A stretch of DNA of 64,000 nucleotides from Neopestalotiopsis rosae (lineage: Eukaryota > Ascomycota > Sordariomycetes > Amphisphaeriales > Sporocadaceae): the NCBI GenBank assembly GCA_023078685.1, contig JALGAS010000009.1, positions 1,922,001 to 1,986,000 on the forward strand, in the 5' to 3' direction. How positions within the stretch are numbered: position 1 is the first letter of the stretch; each line of letters opens with the position of its first letter. Shown here in pieces: positions 33,811-45,190 of the stretch. The notes under the pieces are model-generated. The model worked only from the letters and a program-made list of their open reading frames with translations. It made no database searches and was not told the DNA's origin. The translations under genes and the position numbers were made by a program.

Positions 33811-34140
33811 CCGAGACCAGCAAAATTGGCTTCTTGTCTTTTGTCTCTCTTCTCGTCTCTGAGCACGGACGATCCATATTCTGCGCCGACCTACATGTAC
33901 CCTAGCCGGACGCACTCAGTACTGCCATCCATGAGTACTTCAGTCAGCCAAACCCGGCTCTGGTTGACAAGCAATTTTCTACTGTCAATTTGATTACCTT
34001 TGACTCGCCGAAGTACTCATTGATAACAATACCAAGTGGGTCTGGCTGATGTACATGAATGTCAGCGCCAGATATGGATCGTCCGAGCTCAAAGACAAGA
34101 GATGAGGATAACAAGGAGAAGCCAATTTTGATTGTCTCTG
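33811..34140 (+). mobile_element. Foldback MITE with TA borders, copy 1
   Basis: 330 bp made of two inverted ~150-bp arms: CCGAGACCAGCAAAATTGGCTT at the left and GCCAATTTTGATTGTCTCTG at the right. It is flanked by TA on both sides (33809-33810, 34141-34142), as in Tc1/mariner-type target duplications. The left border lies within an 18-bp array; directly right of it is a LINE remnant. No coding capacity of its own. Confidence 0.75.
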
Positions 34141-34142
34141 TA

Positions 34143-34575
34143 GAGCAGCTGGCCAAAGAAGTGGCCCGTAAAGCAACTCTCGCTGGCAGTCCACCCCGCG
34201 TGAAGCCGTTTCGAGCCAAGACGACCACGCTGAACAATGCCAGAAAGAAACTCAGTAAAACAGGAACACTACCTGATACTGTACTATCGGCGCGTTCTCA
34301 AAACGGATTGATACAGCATTGCCGGGATGCCATACCCGACAATTGTATGACAATGTCTTGGAAGGAGGCTGGCGTTCTGGTCCAGCTACGGACAGGAATG
34401 GCGAGACTCAACTACTGCCTAGCCCAGATCGGCGCGGTCGCGTCACCTGAATGCGATTGTGGACACACAAAAGAGACAGTAGAGCATTTCGTTCTGCATT
34501 GCAGAAAGTGGACAAGCTGCGATGGATTACTCTTCTGTGTTGGGAACAAACAAACGTAGGTACGCTCGTTCCATC
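34143..34575 (+). pseudogene. LINE (Tad-like) C-terminal remnant
   Basis: The frame contains LVQLRTGMARLNYCLAQIG and then CDCGHTKETVEHFVLHCRKW, the Cys/His motif behind the RNase H region of fungal non-LTR retrotransposons. Reverse transcriptase, endonuclease and the poly-A end are absent. The frame ends at 34559. Homology begins directly at the MITE border. Confidence 0.7.
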
Positions 34576-35130
34576 CCTGACTGCCCGCAACTTCGTACAT
34601 TAATAGCCAAGCTTTGCACCAGGGAGCTGCTTACATGTAGTGATCATTTTCGTACCCTTTTTGGCATGAAAATGTCTTCTCTAGCGCCATGAGTTGGGCT
34701 GGGAACCCCAGACTATAGTTTTGGTTGGTCCCCACCGCAAGCCATGTTGGTGCAAACTTGACCTGCCTGGAATCAAGATCGTGTAGGATCGCCCTGGAAA
34801 GCCGCTGCGTACAGGCGCGAATCGGTGGTAAGCAGTATGGCATGGAACTGTCGCAAAGTTGACCGTGTCAGACGACGACAACATGATATCCTTCCGTACT
34901 CTTGGATAAGGACAAACACGCAGCTGCGACTGCAATTCCAACCTAGTTCTAGACCCGAGCCCGGCAGAGCGTTGGGCTCCACAAAAGAGAGCGAACATTT
35001 GCAGCTCCATGTCCCGATTCTTTGTCGAGTGGTCGGTATGCCTTTGGGCCATGCAACAGACGCCCGTAATGCGGTCCGACCCAGAAGTGCAAGCGAACGT
35101 AGCTTAGACACTTGCCGGTGGACAGCTGTC
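34576..35130. other. No gene seen
   Basis: Open frames on both strands (for example 34825-35349 plus) have no recognisable motifs and overlap a repeat array; probably chance. Confidence 0.4.
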
Positions 35131-35137
35131 ATCATAA

Positions 35138-35245
35138 TTACAGAACAATGTCCTGGCGCAGAACAGTATTGCACTACAGAAGAGTACCCATCACAGAAGA
35201 GACACAGAAGAGTGTCTCACCACACAAGTGTATCTCACAGCAGAA
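35138..35245 (+). repeat. Isolated array of the 18-bp unit
   Basis: Degenerate units (CAGAACAGTATTGCACTA, CAGAAGAGTACCCATCA, CAGAAGAGTGTCTCACCA) in the ACAGAAG orientation, without core or spacer. Confidence 0.65.
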
Positions 35246-35345
35246 GAGATCGTGATGTCTATTTAGCGATGCATAGATCGATCGCGAGGATCTCAAAACG
35301 TCTCACAGTAAATTCACGTTTGTCGCGACGGCCGTGTTGCATTTT

Positions 35346-36286
35346 TTAAGCAAGCACAACTCGATTGGCTGTCGCAAGCAGTTTTTCTTGGTTAAACCCC
35401 GCTTCTGTGCCAAAAAAGATGGCGGCCGCATGCAGGACGGCCGGGTTTATGCCTAAAGGAGCTAGATTCGGCAGCGTCCGCTGCATTATTGCTGCAATCG
35501 CTTTCATTTTTACACTTCTGTCCAATGCAACCAACCCCCGGTCCGAACGCGCAAGAGAACACGCAAAATTAAACTGTAGTCTTCAAAGACTTGTAGAAAT
35601 GGTCCACAGGCACAATCTGAGTCCCTGTCCCCAACCCAAACACAGCTGAAATGAAGCGCAATAGCCCGGAAAATAGCTGTATACCTGCACAGCAGAATGC
35701 ACAGCAGAAGGCGATGGTCAATTATCGCATTGATGATCCGAAATTGGTAAAGACGTCTTTGGATCTTTCCTTCTCCCAAGCGTACTCAGCTGAATGGGAC
35801 GGTATTTCCCCGTTTGTGGTCCTGGTGGGCAATTGGTCCCAGCTGGCACTCGTGGCTGGGCTTCATCCCCCGCAGTGTCTTCTTGAGAGCGCTCACACAC
35901 ATTTAGCAGAGCTGGCGCAGTCATTCATTGCACACTTGCTAAGCTGATTTAAATAGAGGATATGACTCAAAAGCTGTATTACTTTTAATCAAGCGAATTC
36001 AGTGAAGACATACTATTCGAGGGTCAGCCAGATCGACTAAGCCGCTCGCAGTCAGCGCCTGAGGTCCGTCTGTTTGCTGCCTATGTGTGGCGTCTAGCGC
36101 CGAACAATAAAAGAATCTCAAATAAAGCTTATTCTTAGAAATCAAAATTTGAGAAAAGCACCAGCTTCTTCATAATTCCACGATTGCATTCAACTCACTA
36201 TATATCAAATACACCCCCTGGACCCTCCTTTGCAAAGATATGAGAAATAGAGGAGAAGTCTGATAGCATCCGGAAATGCAGTTAGA
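35346..36286. other. Unresolved ORF cluster and AT-rich stretch
   Basis: On the minus strand a 62-codon frame (35534-35346) reads LPNLAPLGINPAVLHAAAIF and looks like a conserved C-terminus, but I cannot connect it to the frames upstream (35779-35510, 35924-35718). It may be a multi-exon or broken gene. 35950-36286 is AT-rich with nothing recognised. Confidence 0.3.
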
Positions 36287-39200
36287 TCAGCCAACCATGC
36301 TAGCAAATCGCACAACCCAAACACGACCTGAGCGACAGCCTATTGCAACCGTTGATCCTGCTACTCTTGACTCCGATGGACGATAATCCGGCGGTAACCA
36401 AATCAAATTATCGCCTTTATAGGTAATCCAAAGGTTATCAGCACTAATGCCATATCCGGTTCGATTATTATCCGTTGATGAGGCACCTTGATTTGATAAC
36501 GTCGAGTTTATGAAAGATGAATCCAGAATAATATTGCCAATGTCTGACAAAAGACGCGAGTGATGGTCTGGATCGAATGAAAGGTACTGAACATCACGAC
36601 CAACGTTAAGCGTCTGCAGGCAGGCGCCCGAATCGGCGTCCCAGAGCTTGACGGTCTTGTCGCAAGAGCTGGACGCCAGCCGGCGGCCGTCGGGCGAGAA
36701 GGCCACAGACCTTACCGAGTTGGAATGGCCCTCGAGCGTCTGCAGGCAGGCGCCCGACCCGGCGTCCCAGAGCTTGACGGTCTTGTCGCAAGAGCTGGAC
36801 GCCAGCCGGCGGCCGTCGGGCGAGAAGGCCACAGTACTTACAAAGTTGGAATGGCCCTCGAGCGTCTGCAGGCAGGCATTCCAATCCGTCTCAACCTTTG
36901 GTGCTAAATCTATCCAATTTGGAAATTCTTCGTCGAACTGCTTTTTAACTAAGCTATTGGTTGGGCTGAAAATCAGGGCTGATGTATACGTTTGCAATGG
37001 AGCGATTTCGATGCCTCCCTTTTGTGATAAAATGAATCGGTAGGCATCGTTCACGAAGTAAGCCAGCTCCGGAGGTACGTTGGCTTCGCCCTGGCAAACG
37101 TTAGCATGGGCGTGGTGTAAAGTTGACTATACTTACCTTGACCATCGTAGAAAGCTCCCTGACCGCAATAACACCACTTGAAAGTTCTCCCAGAAGCGAA
37201 AGCACCTCTAGCCAATGAAGAAAGTGTGTTTTGAGAAAGGTACCAGCTATATCGTTCATGGCTTGCTTGCTTCGTTGCAAATGGTGTACCCAGTACAAGC
37301 AAGCATATTTGAGGTCAGCACGAATGCAATCATTTATCGTTTGACTTTCAAGTTGATCTCTGTATGTGCCAGCCATCTGGATATTGCAGATGTCCCGCTT
37401 GAGTCCCGATTCCATACACTTAATGCATTGTGCAGCCAGCATAGCATGCGTCTCTGCAGGATCAACTCGATATTTTTGGCTGCTAGAGTTGTCAGGACTG
37501 AGAAGAAAGTCGCTGAACGACTTGTGCAGCAGTCGTATCGGCTTGTCGTCCTCGGAAGGGATATCCAGAACCGCATGCAATGTCGGAAGCCACCACGTAA
37601 TATCGTCCATTTCGATACCCAGAAGAGAGGTAATAGACCTTTTTGGTAGTGGCGTTGCGAGAAGAGGAAGGCTGCGCAAAAACGATAGTTGCGGATCTGC
37701 ATCTTCGTCATCGGAAAATGCTTGCCTGAGAATGGGCTCGTAAATTTGGTTGAGCTGGGATATATGTTTGTTGCACTCGGCGCGCCATTTCTCTAGCTGC
37801 TTCCGCGGATCCTTTGGTCGTGCTTCATTGTAGACAAAGCGACAAAGTGTCGCAGCATAGATGAAGAGGGGCTCAGGATTCGTAGCTAAATGCACCAGGT
37901 CATCTAAAACTTCCGGGGCTGGCCAGGGGTTTTGGTCAACACCTGCATTCGTTCTGATGTTCGCAAACCTATTTTTCAGATAGATTTGGATATCCGCTTG
38001 GCTTTCTTTAGAGAAGTCCCGGTAAAGGTCGAGGCCGCAAACAGGATTTCCCTGCTGAAGAGTCTTGAATGCTTGTTCGATTTGCGGGGTCCGCCTACTC
38101 GTAAGCAATACGCGCAAGTGTATAGTAGACAATTTATGAAGACCACAAAGTAGCTCGAGAATTTGCGAGAGATCCTTTGATTCGCACTCGCACTCGCCTA
38201 GCGCGTCGATAATAATCACATGATGTTGGTCGATGTCGTTGTTGAGGGGCAGATCCATTAAGGGTTTCCAAAGGAGCTGGTCAAACTGAAAATTGAGAGC
38301 TTGAGATTCCAAGGCGTCTTTGTCAAAATTTTCAATGTACCGACGAAGACAACTTCTGAAAGACGGAAGGCTGTTGACCATCTGCATGGCAATAGTGGGG
38401 AATAGTCGAGCCGTGCCATTGCGACCCTGTTCTCCCCTTTTAAAGAAATAGCCAGCAGGTAATTGCTTCTTCCGATAGAGAGAATGAGCAACAGTGCGCG
38501 CAATGGTAGACTTGCCAGTCCCTGCTGGGCCTTGAAGCCAAAAAATCGGCTCGCCGCCCTCCTGATCCACCCAATGAGTGATCTTCTCTTGGATCCCGAG
38601 TCGAGTACCCTCCTCACAACTAGGGCTGCCTTGGACATCGGCACTTTGGTATCTTGCATTGTTGACTGTGGGAAGGTCTATAGGGTGTTGGTTCTCAATG
38701 AGATGACTATTGAAGCATTAGCATATACAAATAATCAAACTAACAGGTACATACTTTGTGCGTTTGGATTCTTGCAGCTGCTCTTTCTCAATTGTCAACA
38801 TAGACTGCAAGAGAGACTGTATGGCTTCGTAATGGGTTTCCGCGGCCACCCTGATGGTTTTGAGCTCGTTGCGTGAGGACACGGTATTCACAATCTCTGA
38901 TCCCTGCTCGACAATCTTTTCTTTCTCCTTGACTGTCTGAAGCAACTCTTTCCAATCGTCGTAGCGAACCAAGTCTCGGCTCTGCTGAGCGAACCATTTC
39001 CTGTAGAGTCGTAAGACGGTCTTGAATTGAAACTCAAGAATATGCTTGTAAAGGTCAATAATATGACTTTCGAATTCGCTCTTTAGGTCCGGTTGGTGTA
39101 GATTGTCTGGCCATAAAAGATGTTCAAGTTCAACGTAGTAACGTATGCGCAAATTAACATAGTCCAGGCCATCACGGTTCTCTTTCTCTACTTCACCAGG

Positions 39201-39323
39201 ATTGGTAAGCAGTGGTAGAAGGACACAGATACCAGCCCACGCGAGTGATGCTTCCGGGGATACTTTCACAGCGTCATCGACGAGACCCTTGAAAGCTTGA
39301 ATAAATGTTGCAGCTTGTGACAC
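36287..39323 (-). CDS. NACHT-WD40 STAND receptor (HNWD/het-E-like)
   Basis: Exons 39323-38755, 38706-37137 and 37090-36287 give 980 residues. Introns are 48 nt (GTATGT...AATAG) and 46 nt (GTAAGT, CTAAC, CCAG). Residues 1-190 are the fungal NACHT-associated N-terminal domain (SLAWAGICVLLPLLTNP, HIIDLYKHILEFQ). NACHT follows with Walker A GPAGTGKSTIA; Walker B reads VIIIDALGEC, where the second acidic residue of the usual DALDEC is Gly. The C-terminus has two WD40 repeats of 42 residues, almost identical in DNA, and a third decayed one. No ATG opens the frame; an acceptor-like GATCAG precedes GTGTCA, so an upstream effector exon is missing or unseen. Relatives control heterokaryon incompatibility. 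Confidence 0.85.
36609..36880 (-). repeat. 126-bp WD40 repeat units with high internal identity
   Basis: Two and a bit units of 126 bp (42 codons: LEGHS...VAFSPDGRRLASSSCDKTVKLWDA.SGACLQT in outline). The DNA is nearly identical and GC-rich compared with its surroundings. The units differ mainly at codons just after GHS (N-S-V-R-S versus N-F-V-S-T) and at one codon near the end (G/D). These are the positions that vary on the binding face in het-E/het-D type WD repeats. Confidence 0.85.
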
Positions 39324-39864
39324 CTGATCTTTCGCGATAAATTTATGGCCACTTCCACGAGTACTTCCGTCAGCCTATATCGGCTCTGACCTAAACTATT
39401 GTTAGACCTGACAGTACAAATTTGCTTGTCTTCCCTCTACAGTCTCAACAAACATCCCTCAATTGTACTGTACAGTACAGTACGGTGTCGGGAAGAACAG
39501 CACAGTATCTGTCCCAATGAGCATCTACTGTAGGTTCTATGTGCTCAATTTTCCATAAGCAGTTTTCGGATGGAATGTTTAGTCTTGCATTCGAACCGAA
39601 ATTTATTCTTTGCATGGCACTGACAAATCTACAAATTGTATAGCTTTGAAAGTTGCATTCATTTTTGCATTTCTAGGAAAATGCGATTGCACCCAAATAG
39701 CAAGCCCCCAAACCATAGCATTCTCTGGCAAAATCGACGGTGTAATCATTCATTGACGTTGTGACCTTAGCATACTACACTAACAGAACGACACACTCCT
39801 TTACCGCTAATGCTGAAGATATTATGTGCATCAATCATTTTACGACAGATGCTAAAGGATATCT
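39324..39864. other. No gene; palindromic GTACTGTACAGTAC near 39470
   Basis: Separates the two STAND genes. A run of TACTGTACAGTACAGTAC lies at about 39467-39485. I could not find an N-terminal effector exon for the NACHT-WD40 gene here. Confidence 0.45.
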
Positions 39865-42800
39865 TCACGGGCGTATCGTGTTGCCCGCAGTGGCGGACTG
39901 CATTTGGCCTTTAGGGTGATGATACATTAGCAGGCGCACCACCTCTTTGTGGCCATTCTCCGCAGCCCGTGCTAATGGTGTCCAACCGTATTTATCTGCG
40001 CAATCGACCAGAGCGTTCTTGTCCAGAAGTAAGCGCACAATTTCCTCGTGGCCATTCTCGGCAGCCCGCGACAGCGGCGTGCGGCCGTTTTCATCTATAT
40101 TGTCGATTTGGGCACTCCGATCCAGAAGCAGGCGCACAATTTCCTCGTGGCCATTCTCGGCAGCCCATGACAGCGGTGTCCGGCCGAATCCGTTTGCATA
40201 GTCGAATTGAGCTTTCTGATCAGCCCACGATAACGATATCAGACCGTGCTCGGTGTCACGTGCATCGACTTGAGCACCGTTATCCAGAAGCAGGCGCACA
40301 ATTTCATTATATCCATTCCTGGCAGCCCACGACAGCGGCGTGCGACCACAATCATCTATCGTGTCGACTTGGGCACTCCGAGCCAGAAGCAGACGCACAA
40401 TCTTTTCATGGCCATTCTCGGCAGCGAACGACAGCGGTGTCCGACCGTATCTAGTATAATGTGCATCGACTTGAGCATTCTTGCCCAGAAGTAGCCGCAC
40501 AATATTCTCGTGACCATTCATAGCTGCCCATGATAGTGGTGTCCAATCAAATCCGGTTATATTATCGATTTGAGCATTCTTGTTTAGAAGCAGGCGCACA
40601 ATATTCTCGTGGCCATTCTCGGCAGCGAACGACAGCGGTGTCCGATAATGTTCGCCTTCTTTATCAACCTGAGCATTCTTCTCCAGAAGCAGGCGCACAA
40701 TATGCTCGTAGCCCTTCTTGGCAGCCCACGATAGTGGTGTCGTACGGTATTTATCTCTATTATCAACTTGAGCGTTCGCATACAAAAGCAGGCGCACAAT
40801 ATCCTCATGGTTATTAGCGGCAGCACAGAGGAGCGGTGTGCAATCGTTTTTATCTGCAATATCGATTTGAGCATTCTTGTCCAGAAGCAGACGCACAGTA
40901 TCTTTATAGCCAAACCAGGCAGCCCACGACAGCGGTGTCCGACCGAAGTCGTCTGTATGATCGACTTGGGCACTCGAATCCAGAAGCAAGCACACAATAT
41001 CTTTGTGGCCCTGCTTGGCAGCCCACGACAGCGGCGTGCAACCTTCTTTATCTGCATTGTCGACTTTAGCATTGTAATCCAGAAGCAGGCGCACGACCTC
41101 TCCGTGGCCATTCTCGGCAGCCCAGGACAGCGGTGTCCGACCGCATCTGTCAGTATTGTCAACCTGAGCATTTGAACAGAATGGACGTAGGTTTCCCATG
41201 GGTAGACATTCAGTCAAACCAAAGTAAGCAACGAGGTGAAGTGCAGTGAATCGTGTTGGCGCTCGCTCTGAGTAACGCCAGTTGTTATAAAGCAAAGCCT
41301 GGCTCGATGCTTCCACCTGCAAGGGCATATCAAGGAAATATTGAACAACTTTGACATCGTCCAAATATTGTGCATGAAATCCCCCAAATCGACTGGAATA
41401 ATCGTAGAGAGGGAACCGGCTGAGTCGTTGCTCAAAGGCGCTCTTCTTTGCATGGACCATCATTGAAAGCATCAAAGCAAAGATACGTAATACACGTACT
41501 CGCGATGTCAGCGTGTGCATCAGGAAGATAAGAGCGCCCTTGAACCTCGAAAAATTCTTGTGTTGTATAATGCACGAGCCGGACGATGCCGCTCGCTTCG
41601 TCAATAGTGACCAAGCCACAACATGCAGAAATCGTGTCGTGGAGGTCTGGGATATTATCCTCAGAAAATTCGACCGCATCAACCTCGACTCCAAGAGCAT
41701 GCTGAAGCTCGGATGTCGACAATGCTCTCTTTGCATAAACGATCCATGTCAAAGCTTGAAGTGCGAGTTCTTTTTGGTCCACGAGCTGTCCGCTGATTCG
41801 CGCCATAGTAGTACGGTAGGCTTCCGTGTATGCGTCGTTTCCTGTTGCCAAATTTTCCAAGGTTTTTCGAAGCGCCGCGGGTGATCTCTTCCCTTTGAGA
41901 GAATCGAGGTGAAGTTTTGCCAACAGGAACCTAGATTGTTAATCTTCGCTGAGAGCAAACGAATCATCTGTGATAACACGTACATTCCGCCGGTGGCTTC
42001 AATTATGGCCTTTGTGATGTCTTCGACCATGTCTGGATTTCGACTGACATATCCCGGAAGATTATGTATGTTCCCTTCGATGTACTTACGGATATCTGCT
42101 GGGCTGGCAAGAACCTCCAATGAGACAAAGTTCTTGAATTTCTCCTCGATGTGGGGAATTGGGCGAGAAGTCACTATAATATTGGCGTTAATGAGCGTGC
42201 GAAGATCGAACAAGTATTCGATGAGTTGTCGTTGGCATCCGTCCATGCTTTGGCACTCGTCAAGTGCATCGACAACACAGAAGACTTTCGAAAATGACCC
42301 AGATATGGAATGCAAAGTTTTGGTTGCTTCTTCCAGGTTGGCTCGGCTTCTTTTTGCCTTATGTTTATCGCACAGAGCTACGAGACAATCGGGTATGGTG
42401 GCGGTAACCTGGGCTAGCTGCTTCGTGAAGCTGAGAACTATGTTTTCGAGTCGTTGCTCTTCTTGACGCTGGAAGTTGCAGTAGAAGTGGCATACGGCAA
42501 CATTCTCGGCAGCGTGGGGTCCCTGTAAATCGTCTACCACAATCGATGAGATGATCGTCTTGCCCGCTCCCGGTATGCCATGGCAAAACAAGATTTCTCC
42601 CTTCCCCGCTTTCCATTCGTTGTATTCGGGCGATTCGAGCAGCCATTGACCTGTCCCTGGCTGTCGTCGGCGGATGAAATCTGATTGTTGTGCGGAGCTG
42701 TCGACGGGCGTTAACCAATCCAGGATCTCTTGTCGTTTCTGTTCGTCTTGTGAAGCTACCAGCTTGATAACATTATGTCTAATGTTACTTGTGGTGAAGG

Positions 42801-43240
42801 TATTCAAAGCTGTGATGTTCGAGGTCACTCGGCTCCGGAGATCACGAACGTCGTCCGGATCCCACTTGAGTCGCTTCCACGCTCTTCTGGCACGCTTCGT
42901 CACTCCACCTTTTTGTTCCAAGGCAGTGTTTTTTTCTACCACCTTCTGCAAATCTTCGAGTACGTGCCGACAGTTCTTCATGATCTCGCGGAGGTCGTTC
43001 TCTTTCGCATCGGGAACATCGTGACTGGTAAGAAAATCATCGACATCTTGAAGTATAATCGTTAAATTTCTTAATCTGAGAGCCAAATTACGTTAGCAAA
43101 GGACTTCGCAGTAAATCGAGAACAGCGTACTCGGTGGTAATTTGCTGAAATTGATCTGGCGCGCCCGCGAAATTTTTCCGAACTTTGTTGGCCAGCTCGA
43201 TGACGGCCAGGAAATCGCCGACACCGAATCCGAAGCTCAT
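39865..43240 (-). CDS. NACHT-ankyrin STAND receptor with an apparent frameshift
   Basis: Start at ATG 43240 (MSFGFGVGDFLAVIELANKV), the fungal STAND N-terminal domain. Exons 43240-43131, 43075-41984 and 41930-39865; introns of 55 nt (GTACGC, CTAAC, CTCAG) and 53 nt (GTACGT...CTAG) keep frame. Then come the linker FIRRRQPGTGQWLLE, Walker A HGIPGAGKTIIS, Walker B FCVVDALDECQ, and a winged-helix region (LVTIDEASGIVRLVHYTTQ). At about 41435 the frame ends (KEERL stop), while the next conserved phrase FEQRLSRFPLYDY continues in another frame: one extra base. It then runs open through about 12 ankyrin repeats plus one shortened repeat to 39865. Dead unless the shift is an assembly error or is bypassed. 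Same strand as the NACHT-WD40 gene. Confidence 0.8.
39900..41190 (-). repeat. Array of about 12 ankyrin-coding units of ~99 bp
   Basis: Units read G.TPLSWAAENGHE.IVRLLLD.NAQVD. Conserved framework codons (GTGCGCCTGCTTCTGG region) are very similar between units, and variation concentrates at the loop around VD..D and at positions 1-3. One unit near 40200-40270 (LISLSWADQKAQFDYAN) has lost its helical half. The last unit degenerates at KGQMQSATAG. Confidence 0.75.
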
Positions 43241-43734
43241 TTCCGCGACCTGATCACCAAAGCTCGACGAAAGATAGAAGGACTGTGAGAGATATGGGAC
43301 ATGTTGGGGTTGCAAGCGATTTTGAGGGGTATGGCAGAACCAGTGCGTCAGCATAGCCTGCTGGCGCAGCTGAAATGCTGCAAGTTTTGGCGCCTACCAT
43401 GATTGGTTCTTTCAGAGAGACGGGATGCGTCTTGCATCTCCACGTCCATCTAGGTCCTGAACACATCTGTTGTGTGTTGTTGTGATGTGACCCAGCTTAG
43501 TCGTCATTTATGTTTGTGTTTGTTTCTGCGTTTGCAAATCGTAGCTCACAGTGAACAGGGCTAAAGCCGTAGGTAGCTCCGCATTGTTTGCCGCGAACAA
43601 GCACTACTAGCCGCTACGTACAGTACAAGCGTAGTTGGCTTTAAAGGAGCCTTGCCCACTTTGCCCTGATTGATCTACCTACCCCTTTCAATCTGTCTTC
43701 TTGCGAAGATTCCATTTGCTCCAGAGAGACCACG
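43241..43734. other. Intergenic
   Basis: Between divergently oriented STAND gene and transposase remnant; no ORF with motifs. No clear terminal inverted repeat for the transposase was found on this side. Confidence 0.4.
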
Positions 43735-44534
43735 ATGTCCCGAAACTTGACGGTATCAAAGCATCGGCAGATACATGACATGATTTTGAGTAACGAACTG
43801 ACTGACGAGGAAATTGCCAAGACGATACCCTGTAGTACGCGTTCTATTGTCGCTATTCGCTCGAACCTACGACGCCATGGCAGTGCTCGAGCACCTAGGA
43901 AAGCCGCCGGCCGGCCGCGAACTATCTCGACGCCTATGCTGCACGCGTTTTGCGATCATTTAGTGATGAAGCCTGAGTTGTACCTCGATGAGATGGCCAT
44001 GTTCCTTTATGACGAGTTCAGTGATGGAAGAGTAGGACTGCGACGAACCGGTTGGTCGCCGCAAGGCTTGACGCCCGTACAAGTGACCAGGCTGCATCGA
44101 GGCCGTAGATACCAAATCCTTCCCGCATACACGCAAGACGGCATCCTTTTGTGCTGCAGGGATCTATAGATGGTGCCATCTTTGAAGAGTTCGTCGAGCA
44201 GCTCTTACACCATTGCGGAAGATGGCCCGAGCCGAGATCTGTGCTGATCATGGACAATGCTTCGATTCATCGCTCCGAAAAAGTGGCGCAGATGTGTGCT
44301 GCAGCAGGGGTCAAATTGCTTTACCTGCCCCCGTATTCTCCTGACTTTAATCCAATAGAAGAGTTCTTCGCGGAGCTGAAGGCGTTCATCAGGCGTAATT
44401 GGCAGATTTTCATTGGCAGATCTTTCCCCAGCTTCACGGAGTTTCTTGAGTGGTGCATTGATGTCGTGGGGTCAAGAGGCGTTAGCGCTAAGGGTCATTT
44501 CCGCCATGCTGGTGTAACAATCGAACATTTTTAG
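43735..44534 (+). pseudogene. Tc1/mariner-type transposase, internally deleted
   Basis: The N-terminus has helix-turn-helix segments (LTDEEIAKTIPCSTRSIVAI, GRPRTISTPMLHAFCDHL, LYLDEMAMFLYDEF). It then jumps to RRTGWSPQGLTPVQVTR, skipping the region with the first catalytic Asp (the VDES-type motif). A frameshift near 44150 leads to LQGSIDGAIFEEF. The second Asp (LIMDNASIHRS) and the Glu region (YLPPYSPDFNPIEEFFAEL) are present, followed by GHFRHAGVTIEHF. Loss of one catalytic residue and a frameshift make it inactive. Terminal repeats were not identified. Confidence 0.8.
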
Positions 44535-44600
44535 AACATCAAAAGCTAATCTACTTTATAAAAGCTGTGGATATGCATGCGGTCATAGTCTCTTGAACAC

Positions 44601-44879
44601 CTAACTCTCTTCCAGTATAGGCATGCCTTTCTCAACCCAGCTAAGGATATCCTCTACCCAACTGCGGGCGATGCCAGGCTTGATTCCTTGCTCAATGTAG
44701 AATTCTGCGTTTTGATCTCTGTGGACCTGATCAAGGGAAAACCCTGATTCTAAGGTGAAGTCCTTAGATTTAGTGAACTCGTGCTTCAACATGGCTGTCC
44801 CGACCTTTGAATGGTGCCACTGAGTATAATTCTCAAGAACATCTTCTCGTAGGAAACAAGGGAGGCGAGATACCAGCAT
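44601..44879 (-). CDS. Unknown 92-codon ORF at the end of repeat R2
   Basis: Starts MLVSRLPCFLRED and contains DFTLESGFSLDQVHRDQNAE and IKPGIARSWVEDILSWVE; composition looks coding. The first ~90 bases overlap R2 homology, and a degenerate version (NYLNWGTTHFK in another frame) can be seen at 24.47 kb. Possibly the C-terminal exon of a gene carried or captured by R2. No family recognised. Confidence 0.35.
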   Translation of the reverse strand: MLVSRLPCFLREDVLENYTQWHHSKVGTAMLKHEFTKSKDFTLESGFSLDQVHRDQNAEFYIEQGIKPGIARSWVEDILSWVEKGMPILEES

Positions 44880-45190
44880 CACAATTTGTATCAAGCCGTC
44901 CTGCGGTGGAGGTAAATCTACCAGGCATCAAGCTGATACAATGTGCTTTCGTCGGCATGTATCAGCAAACGTGGATCTCTATCACGGGTCTTGGCCGCCT
45001 GCGCCCATTTCAACCATGATCCATCGGCGAAGCAGACCATTATTAAATGACCAATATACCTAATCAGGTAATTTCACTGAGGCTTCAGCTTGCCACGAGT
45101 AAGTCGCCGAGGCATCGTGATCGAGTGTGCCTCGCCAAAAATGGCAATTTCCGAAATTGGTGCTTGACAAGCAACACGATCCCTCTCGTA
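44825..45190 (-). repeat. Dispersed repeat R2, copy 2
   Basis: Inverted relative to the copy at 24.1 kb (shared phrases GTAGATTTACCTCC, TGATACATGCCGA, AGGTATATTGGTCATTT, GCTTGTCAAGCACCAATTTCGGAAAT). Its right edge lies inside the MADS-like ORF of the palindromic element, just after the FLYR codons. Confidence 0.65.

Noticed and set aside
34825..35349. 174-codon ORF, and overlapping minus-strand frames (35174-34773)
   Set aside because: Overlap on both strands and read into an 18-bp array; no motif.
39467..39485. GTACTGTACAGTAC palindrome as an operator
   Set aside because: TACTGTA strings are frequent throughout the window; no reason to link it to regulation.
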